Shown: positions 6,837-11,696 of the stretch, piece by piece
Numbering within the stretch: position 1 is the stretch's first letter
Layout of the letters: every line of letters begins with the position of its first letter
Program-made: the position numbers and the translations under genes
Notes under the pieces: generated by a model
What the model saw: only the letters and a program-made list of their open reading frames with translations
Databases searched by the model: none
What the model was told of the DNA's origin: nothing
Source of the DNA: Gammaproteobacteria bacterium
Lineage (GTDB): Bacteria; Pseudomonadota; Gammaproteobacteria; Arenicellales; JAANXG01
NCBI GenBank assembly: GCA_018263405.1
Contig: JAANXG010000145.1
Coordinates: forward strand, 1 to 11,696
Direction of reading: 5' to 3'
Length of the DNA: 11,696 nt

Positions 6837-7517
6837 TTACTTGTTCGACGAGAGTGTGAACAGTCCCCGGGCGACATTGCGGATGCCGATACCCAACCGT
6901 CTGATGGCGCGATGCAGGGGGGATCGATGGCGCAAGAGATGACGCTCGTCCGGAGTCACGAGTTCCGGCGCCACGATAGACTTGAGCTTGATCACCGCTT
7001 TCTTATCGACGCGGCAAAATAAATCGAAAATCCGGATCGAGACCGGATTCCAGGAACGTCCGCGCCGCACACTTGCCACGAAATCCACCAGCACCGGCTT
7101 GCCGGCTTCACCAACAAGCGTGTTGTTCGGGCTGCGTAAATCACAGTGCGCGATTCCCTGTGTATGCAGGGTATCCAACAGGCACTCCAGCGCCGCAAAA
7201 AATTCCGGCCAGTCATTATGCGAGGCCCTGGTAATCGGCGTCGAGGGAATATATTCCATCAACACGGAACGCTTATCGGGTCGGCCCAGCAATGCCGGCA
7301 CACCCGGTACATCGTCAAGCCCGCGAAGCGCCCTGGCTTCCCGGCGTGCCAGAAGCGGACCGAGCAGCCTCGCGAAAGCACGATCGCAGCCATTTTGATC
7401 TTTCAGGACAGCTTCCCCGTTGTGACAACGGACCCGTAACACATCCGGGCGCGAACCGCCGCCGCGACGCATCGCTTCGATGGTGTCAGCGCGCAATTCC
7501 GATAGGCTTACAGACAT
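6837..7517 (-). CDS. Small RIO/LPS-kinase-like protein kinase fold
   Basis: A compact protein-kinase-like protein of 226 residues. Visible kinase elements in order: ATP-binding lysine K39 (EAVLKD), helix-C type glutamate E60 (ARREARAL), hinge VLMEYIP (85-91), catalytic loop HCDLRSPNN (124-132) with D126 and N131, and the metal-binding D145 (VLVDFVAS, a DF- instead of DFG). This resembles the RIO-like and Kdo/heptose LPS-core kinase group; the substrate could be a sugar or a protein and cannot be decided. I chose ATG 7517 (GGAAAG upstream) over longer starts up to 7670, which would overlap the divergent purB start. It sits convergent to mnmA (51-bp gap) and divergent from purB, where hflD lies in E. 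coli. The 51-bp gap shows no clear terminator. Confidence 0.82.
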   Translation of the reverse strand: MSVSLSELRADTIEAMRRGGGSRPDVLRVRCHNGEAVLKDQNGCDRAFARLLGPLLARREARALRGLDDVPGVPALLGRPDKRSVLMEYIPSTPITRASHNDWPEFFAALECLLDTLHTQGIAHCDLRSPNNTLVGEAGKPVLVDFVASVRRGRSWNPVSIRIFDLFCRVDKKAVIKLKSIVAPELVTPDERHLLRHRSPLHRAIRRLGIGIRNVARGLFTLSSNK

Positions 7518-7588
7518 TCTGCTTTCCATACAACATATGGGCACCTCTCCCGAACAATAGCCGAACATGATTAATGTTGCACACGCTG

Positions 7589-7597
7589 TGTTAGTAT
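7589..7597 (+). promoter_or_regulatory. Candidate extended -10 promoter for purB
   Basis: TGTTAGTAT carries an extended -10 (TGn followed by TAGTAT, 4 of 6 matches), about 36 bases before ATG 7633. Just upstream is a small dyad, ACAC-GCT-GTGT (7581-7591). No good -35 is seen. It is not a match to the E. coli PurR box. Weak support. Confidence 0.3.
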
Positions 7598-7632
7598 TTC
7601 CAGCATCAACCCTACCGGCCTTATGCTCGCGT

Positions 7633-9015
7633 ATGAGTCTCAACTCAGCCACCGATCCACTTTTGGCCATCTCTCCGCTGGATGGCCGCTACGCCGGCAA
7701 GCTTGCCGAGCTTAGACCCCGGTTCGGGGAATTCGGTTTAATACAACACCGCGCCCGCGTCGAGGTTGAATGGTTAATCTGCCTTTCACAGCACGAACAT
7801 ATCGAGGAAATTCCCACGTTCTCCCCCGTGGCCATCGATACTTTACGCAAACTTTATACAGATTTCAGCCTGGCGGACGCGAAGGTCGTCAAGGAAACCG
7901 AAGCGATCACGAACCATGATGTCAAGGCGGTTGAATACTACCTCAAGGAACGGTGCACGGCGATCAATGAGGTTAAACCTTTTACCGAGTTTGTCCATTT
8001 TGCCTGTACGTCCGAGGATATCAACAACCTCGCTTACGCACTGATGCTTAAAGAAGCGCTGGACGAACTGGTCCTTCCGGCCATGGAGGAAGTCCAACAG
8101 CACTTGCTCGGTCTTGCCGATGCCAATCGAAGTGTCGGGATGCTGGCCCGAACCCATGGTCAACCCGCCTCGCCGACGACGCTGGGCAAGGAATTTTTCA
8201 ACTTCAGCGAACGCCTCGCGAGACAAATCAATCAAACTAAAAAACTGGATATGCTGGGCAAGCTCAACGGAGCCACCGGCAACTTCAATGCCCATCTGGC
8301 CGCCTATCCACGTGTGGACTGGATGGCACTGTCACGCTCGTTCGTGGAAAAACTCGGACTGCGCTGGAATCCGCATACCACACAAATCGAACCCCATGAC
8401 TACATGGCGGAACTGTTTCATGTCCTGTCCCGCTTCAACACGATACTGCTGGACTTCAACCGCGATGTTTGGGGATATGTATCGATCGGTTATTTCGGGC
8501 AGCGCGGTATCGGTGGAGAAGTGGGTTCGTCTACCATGCCACACAAAATAAATCCCATAGATTTCGAAAACGCGGAAGGCAATCTCGGCCTCGCGAACGC
8601 TGTATTCGATCACTTAGCGAACAAATTACCGATCAGCCGGTGGCAGCGGGATTTGAGCGACTCGACAGTCCTGCGCAATATCGGGGTCGGTTTCGGCTAT
8701 ACACTGCTGGCTTACCAGTCGACCTTAAAAGGACTGAGCAAACTCGAGGTCAACCGGCAACGTATCGAGGAGGATCTCCAAGGCAACTGGGCCGTTCTGT
8801 CCGAGGCCATACAGACCGTTATGCGCCGCTACCGCGTATCCCAACCTTACGAAAAACTCAAGGAATTGACACGCGGCAAGGAAAACATTTCCGCCGGCGA
8901 TCTGCATCGATTCATTCGGTCGTTGGGTCTCCCCGAGCAAGCCGAGGCCGAACTATTGGCGTTGACACCCGAACGGTATACCGGTAACGCCGAGGCGCAG
9001 GTCCACCGATCATGA
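7633..9015 (+). CDS. purB: Adenylosuccinate lyase
   Basis: Catalyses two fumarate-releasing steps of purine synthesis: SAICAR to AICAR and adenylosuccinate to AMP, as a cytoplasmic homotetramer. From ATG 7633 it has 460 residues (E. coli 456). Motifs: ISPLDGRY near the N-terminus, TNHDVKAVEY, HFACTSEDINNL, RTHGQPASPTTLGKE with catalytic H175, the flexible signature loop GSSTMPHKINP (298-308) with the catalytic serine, and PYEKLKELTRGK near the C-terminus. The frame is open to ATG 7567, but the extra 22 residues are unlike the family and span the promoter region. No strong Shine-Dalgarno precedes the chosen start. The stop overlaps the start of the next gene by ATGA, so the two are probably translated together. 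Confidence 0.97.
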   Translation: MSLNSATDPLLAISPLDGRYAGKLAELRPRFGEFGLIQHRARVEVEWLICLSQHEHIEEIPTFSPVAIDTLRKLYTDFSLADAKVVKETEAITNHDVKAVEYYLKERCTAINEVKPFTEFVHFACTSEDINNLAYALMLKEALDELVLPAMEEVQQHLLGLADANRSVGMLARTHGQPASPTTLGKEFFNFSERLARQINQTKKLDMLGKLNGATGNFNAHLAAYPRVDWMALSRSFVEKLGLRWNPHTTQIEPHDYMAELFHVLSRFNTILLDFNRDVWGYVSIGYFGQRGIGGEVGSSTMPHKINPIDFENAEGNLGLANAVFDHLANKLPISRWQRDLSDSTVLRNIGVGFGYTLLAYQSTLKGLSKLEVNRQRIEEDLQGNWAVLSEAIQTVMRRYRVSQPYEKLKELTRGKENISAGDLHRFIRSLGLPEQAEAELLALTPERYTGNAEAQVHRS

Positions 9016-9530
9016 CGGAAGGCGCCAACGAAGTTTCCGTCGGACTATCCGACTCACCCCACCTCGTGATAGATGGTACCACGGCCATGAACGAATGCAT
9101 CGAACGCGTGTTCCTGGCGTGCCGACGGTCTTTGATAATTCGTGCGCGAAGACTGGATTTCGCCTTTTACTTTTCCGAATCCTTTACAGAGTGTTGTCAG
9201 TCAGTCGTTAAGCAGGGCCTGCGAAACGAAATACTGTTCCTGGTTGAAGACGAGCAATACTTAATGAGAACGAATACTCGATTGGTAACGCTCGCGAGGC
9301 AATTCAGCTCTTACATCAAGATCCGGGCCATTCCCGAGGAATACATTGAACATCAGGAAATGTTTATCGTGTGCGATGATATCGCATACGTGCATCAACC
9401 GAACATCGAGCATCCCAAAGGCTTACTGAACACGTCGGACCGTGGCACCGCCCGGAAACTCGGCCTGCGGTTCAAGGATTTGTGGCAACGCAGTATACCG
9501 CCGCCGGAGCTTTTCTCTATCGGCTTATAA
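9012..9530 (+). CDS. PLD-like-fold protein without catalytic residues, coupled to purB
   Basis: A 172-residue protein whose ATG overlaps the purB stop (ATGA, 9012-9015), which points to translational coupling. It has no signal peptide or membrane segment. Around 114-131, HQEMFIVCDDIAYVHQPN lines up with the second half of a phospholipase D motif (HxKxxxxD...GSxN), but the lysine is E116, the aspartate position is C121 with D122 next to it, and GS is HQ. The C-terminal ARKLGLRFKDLWQRS also recalls the end of PLD domains. So the fold is plausibly PLD-like and catalytically dead; this is inference by eye. It resembles uncharacterised proteins annotated in gammaproteobacteria with a domain of unknown function, possibly DUF7931, from memory only. 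Function unknown. Confidence 0.75.
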   Translation: MTEGANEVSVGLSDSPHLVIDGTTAMNECIERVFLACRRSLIIRARRLDFAFYFSESFTECCQSVVKQGLRNEILFLVEDEQYLMRTNTRLVTLARQFSSYIKIRAIPEEYIEHQEMFIVCDDIAYVHQPNIEHPKGLLNTSDRGTARKLGLRFKDLWQRSIPPPELFSIGL

Positions 9531-9551
9531 GTAAAAGTATCTGAAATAATC

Positions 9552-9576
9552 ACGGTTTCACACTAGTGAACCCCGT
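9552..9576 (+). terminator. Hairpin after the purB unit
   Basis: ACGG...CCGT closes an inner stem TTCAC/GTGAA around an ACTA loop, about 9 pairs with one internal mismatch. It lies 21 bases after the stop of the purB partner gene, a fitting place for a terminator, but no T-run follows. Confidence 0.3.
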
Positions 9577-9607
9577 CACTATTTACCTGAGCGACCGGCA
9601 TTCCGGG

Positions 9608-9694
9608 CAATTTTTCGTGCCGACAAGGCGCGGCGAGGAGTAATAGTCATTCTACTGCGACGGGGCGCAACGAAGTCAGCGTGGAAAAGGGCCG
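9608..9694. repeat. Palindromic intergenic element, copy 1
   Basis: The sequence forms a long imperfect hairpin. Left arm TTTTTCGTGCCGAC (9611-9624) pairs with GTCAGCGTGGAAAA (9675-9688) at 13 of 14 positions if G-U pairs are allowed; the apex lies around AATAGTCATTCTACT (9642-9656). It begins with CAATTTTTCG (9608-9617) and ends with GGAAAAGGGCCG (9683-9694). The same blocks recur in copy 2 near the right edge. The look is that of a dispersed, non-coding, MITE- or REP-like repeat; no ORF is inside. It sits between the purB unit and the RluF-like gene, whose GTG start is 38 bases downstream. Confidence 0.7.
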
Positions 9695-9731
9695 CAAGGC
9701 CGCCGTGAACGGTAATTGTTAATAGCCCGGT

Positions 9732-10466
9732 GTGTTTTTAAAAGTTCGACTATCCAAGCTCATGTCCGAACGCGGGATATGTTCCCGGCGTGAAGCGGAC
9801 CGTTATATCGCCGATGGCCGGGTCCGCGTGGACGGCGAGATCGCCGACACATTGGGAGTCCGGGTCGATCCGCAAAGCACCATCGACCTCAGTCGTGAAG
9901 CACGGCAACAGAGCCGACGGAAAGTGACGGTGCTCTTCAATAAGCCCATTGGTGTTGTGTCGGACGCCCAGGACGGCTATTACCGCCAGGCCTCGTCGCT
10001 GATTGGACCGTCTTCGCGATATCGGAATGACCGGTTCCCATTGCGGTTCAACAACGCGCATTTGCAGGGCCTCGCACCAGCAGGGCGCCTGGACATTGAA
10101 TCCCAAGGTCTTTTGGTCCTGACGCAAGACGGGAGAATCGCAAAGCAATTAATCGGCCCGGACTCGATGATCGACAAAGAATATCTGGCCCGCATATGCG
10201 GAGTCCTGGACGGTGACAAGCTCGATCGCCTGCGATTCGGCCTCGAATTGGACGGCCGCGCGCTCAAGCGAGCCGAGGTGAACCAAATTAACGACCAGCA
10301 ACTGCGGATCACGTTGACTGAAGGACGAAAACGGCAAATCCGGCGCATGTGCGCCGAAGTGGGCTTGGAAGTCACGGGGTTGAAGCGGGTGCGGATCGGG
10401 CGGGTCCGTTTAGGTGGACTGCCCGAGGGCCAGTGGCGGTACCTATCGCCGCGGGAACAATTCTGA
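9732..10466 (+). CDS. RluF-like 23S rRNA pseudouridine synthase (RsuA/RluB/E/F family)
   Basis: Converts a specific uridine of 23S rRNA (or possibly a tRNA) to pseudouridine. It has 244 residues from GTG 9732: an S4 RNA-binding domain (about 4-60, VRLSKLMSERGICSRREADRY) then the catalytic domain with GRLDIESQGLLVLT and catalytic D121, KEYLARI (KEY motif), and EGRKRQIRRMC near the end. The S4 start and the GICSRREADRYI string are closest to E. coli RluF, which has a longer C-terminal tail. An extra stretch (about 82-113, QDGYYRQASS to NNAHLQGLAP) precedes the catalytic motif. GTG 9732 is the first possible start after an in-frame stop at 9723-9725; the ATG at 9762 would cut into the S4 domain. 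No clear Shine-Dalgarno. Which member of the family it is remains open. Confidence 0.92.
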   Translation: MFLKVRLSKLMSERGICSRREADRYIADGRVRVDGEIADTLGVRVDPQSTIDLSREARQQSRRKVTVLFNKPIGVVSDAQDGYYRQASSLIGPSSRYRNDRFPLRFNNAHLQGLAPAGRLDIESQGLLVLTQDGRIAKQLIGPDSMIDKEYLARICGVLDGDKLDRLRFGLELDGRALKRAEVNQINDQQLRITLTEGRKRQIRRMCAEVGLEVTGLKRVRIGRVRLGGLPEGQWRYLSPREQF

Positions 10467-10527
10467 TCGGAGCATCCATCGATACTGTTGGTAACATCTC
10501 AAAGAGTCCGTGCAGAACTCACTGCCG

Positions 10528-11556
10528 ATGTATTCGCTGATCAAGCCTCTACTGTTTCGGTTGGAACCCGAACGAGCGCATAACATCGTTATCGACACAC
10601 TGGCCGCCTTGTCGGGGTCCGCTATGGGTATGCGGGCGATGCGGGTCCGGCGCCCGCCGATATCGAAAGCGGGGGCCGTTTCCTTTATGAACCTGACAGC
10701 GAGCAATCGATTCGGTCTGGCGGCGGGTCTCGACAAAGATGCGCGGGCATTTCCCGCCCTGCGGGCACTCGGGTTCGGTTGGATAGAAGTGGGCACGGTC
10801 ACGCCCCGGCCTCAGCCCGGCAATGAAAAACCCCGATTGTTCCGATTAACGAATGAACGGGCGCTGATCAATCGCATGGGTTTTAACAGCTGCGGCATGG
10901 GCCAGTTCATTCGCAATATCGCTTCCCGGCGACTGCATTATGACTCGATACTCGGGGTCAATATCGGCAAAAACGCCCGGACGCCGATAGACCGGGCGGA
11001 GGATGACTACGTGTACGCACTGGAAAAAGTCTATCCCTATGCCGACTACGTCGCCGTCAATGTATCGTCTCCCAACACGCAATCACTCCGGGATTTACAA
11101 CACGTCGAACGGCTCAAGACCTTGGTCGGCGCTCTGCTCTCCAAGCGCGAGAAATTGCGTGGCATCGATAATCGCCGCGTACCGATCGCCATAAAGCTGG
11201 CGCCGGACCTGCCCGGCGAAACGTTGGGTCCGATATGCGAAATGCTGCGCACCGAGGGTGTCGACGGCGTGATCGCCACGAATACCACGGCAATGCGACC
11301 GAAAGCCCTGACCGGCCCGCATAAAGGCCAAACGGGCGGACTGAGCGGCCCGCCACTGGAAGCACTGGCGACACGGGTAATCGCCGGATTGCATGAACAT
11401 CTGGGCGAAGATTTACCCATCATCGGCGTGGGCGGCGTCGAAGATGCCGCCGGCGCGGCACGAAAAATATCCGCCGGCGCTCGTGCCGTGCAATGCTACA
11501 CCGCCTTCATCTATCGGGGACCCGGGTTGCTGGAGCGGTTACAGTCGCTCGTGTAG
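10528..11556 (+). CDS. pyrD: Dihydroorotate dehydrogenase (quinone), class 2
   Basis: Oxidises dihydroorotate to orotate with FMN and passes electrons to quinone at the inner membrane, the fourth step of pyrimidine synthesis. From ATG 10528 it has 342 residues (E. coli 336). The N-terminal helix MYSLIKPLLFRLEPERAHN is the class 2 membrane-associated segment. Motifs: GLAAGLDKD, GTVTPRPQPGNEKPRLFRL, LINRMGFN, GVNIGKN, VSSPNT with catalytic S181, GVIATNTT, TGGLSGPPL and PIIGVGGV. A GTG at 10510 would add six residues and follows AAAGAG; homology favours the ATG. It follows the RluF-like gene by 61 bases with no terminator seen, so the two may share a transcript. Confidence 0.97.
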   Translation: MYSLIKPLLFRLEPERAHNIVIDTLAALSGSAMGMRAMRVRRPPISKAGAVSFMNLTASNRFGLAAGLDKDARAFPALRALGFGWIEVGTVTPRPQPGNEKPRLFRLTNERALINRMGFNSCGMGQFIRNIASRRLHYDSILGVNIGKNARTPIDRAEDDYVYALEKVYPYADYVAVNVSSPNTQSLRDLQHVERLKTLVGALLSKREKLRGIDNRRVPIAIKLAPDLPGETLGPICEMLRTEGVDGVIATNTTAMRPKALTGPHKGQTGGLSGPPLEALATRVIAGLHEHLGEDLPIIGVGGVEDAAGAARKISAGARAVQCYTAFIYRGPGLLERLQSLV

Positions 11557-11570
11557 CATTTTGCCGTCTA

Positions 11571-11696
11571 GGAGCCTGTCGGACTTAGGGGATCGTAGCG
11601 AGGTAGGTGGGAAATCGAGACCAATTTTTCGATTTATTGAGGCGAATAGCCAGCTATTTAACGAAATAAATCGGGAAAGTGGGCCGATCTCCCGCC
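11571..11696. repeat. Palindromic intergenic element, copy 2, cut by the window edge
   Basis: Nested inverted repeats share one centre near 11651. Outer arms GGTGGGAAATCGAGACC (11606-11622) and GGGCCGATCTCCCGCC (11681-11696), middle arms CGATTTATT (11630-11638) and AATAAATCG (11665-11673), and an apex AATAGC-CA-GCTATT (11645-11658). Conserved blocks shared with copy 1 are CAATTTTTCG (11622-11631), the AATAG-yCA-CTA-yT apex and GGAAAGTGGGCCG. The left flank GGAGCCTGTCGGACTTAG (11571-11588) looks like a terminal repeat whose mate would lie beyond the window. No coding capacity is visible. It begins 14 bases after the pyrD stop. Confidence 0.72.

Noticed and set aside
6439..6942. Plus-strand ORF of 167 residues overlapping the mnmA 3' end
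   Set aside because: Out-of-frame shadow of mnmA, rich in Arg, Ser and Pro; no motif and no ribosome binding site.
7518..7670. Longer start of the kinase-like gene (MAKSGSVAEL...)
   Set aside because: It would run over the purB start and promoter region; the extra residues look non-coding and the ATG at 7517 has a purine-rich site upstream.

Overview
The window reads as a chromosomal segment of a gammaproteobacterium. MnmA, PurB, PyrD, isocitrate lyase and the RluF-like pseudouridine synthase all look like gammaproteobacterial versions, and mnmA and purB lie close together as in the mnmA-hflD-purB order of E. coli. Coding density is high, codon use looks even from gene to gene, and there is no tRNA, rRNA, CRISPR array, transposase or phage gene. 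The genus cannot be told from the sequence alone.

Layout. (1) 1-1235, minus strand: isocitrate lyase (aceA), cut by the left edge. It is divergent from a LysR-type regulator (1528-2475). Their 292-bp spacer holds overlapping back-to-back promoter candidates and two inverted repeats. (2) 2598-3311: a stand-alone secreted CsgG-family protein with no curli genes beside it. (3) 3312-5578: a vitamin B12 uptake unit, made of a promoter, a cobalamin riboswitch, a 10-bp helix that would mask the ribosome binding site, and a BtuB-type TonB-dependent receptor. (4) 5679-9530: mnmA, then a small RIO/LPS-kinase-like gene on the minus strand where hflD would be expected, then purB overlapping by 4 bp a small protein that looks like a phospholipase-D-like fold without its catalytic residues. 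(5) 9608-9694: a palindromic intergenic element. (6) 9732-11556: an RluF-like pseudouridine synthase and pyrD on the same strand. (7) 11571-11696: a second palindromic element with the same conserved blocks as the first but different stem arms; it runs to the window edge.

Functionally this is housekeeping and nutrient-response DNA: glyoxylate shunt and its probable regulator, B12 import under riboswitch control, tRNA and rRNA modification, and purine and pyrimidine synthesis. I see no clear new multi-gene system. The parts most worth a second look are the pair of palindromic elements with swapped but still self-complementary arms, the kinase in the hflD position, the degenerate PLD-like partner of purB, the dyads at the aceA/lysR divergent promoter, and the riboswitch expression platform.
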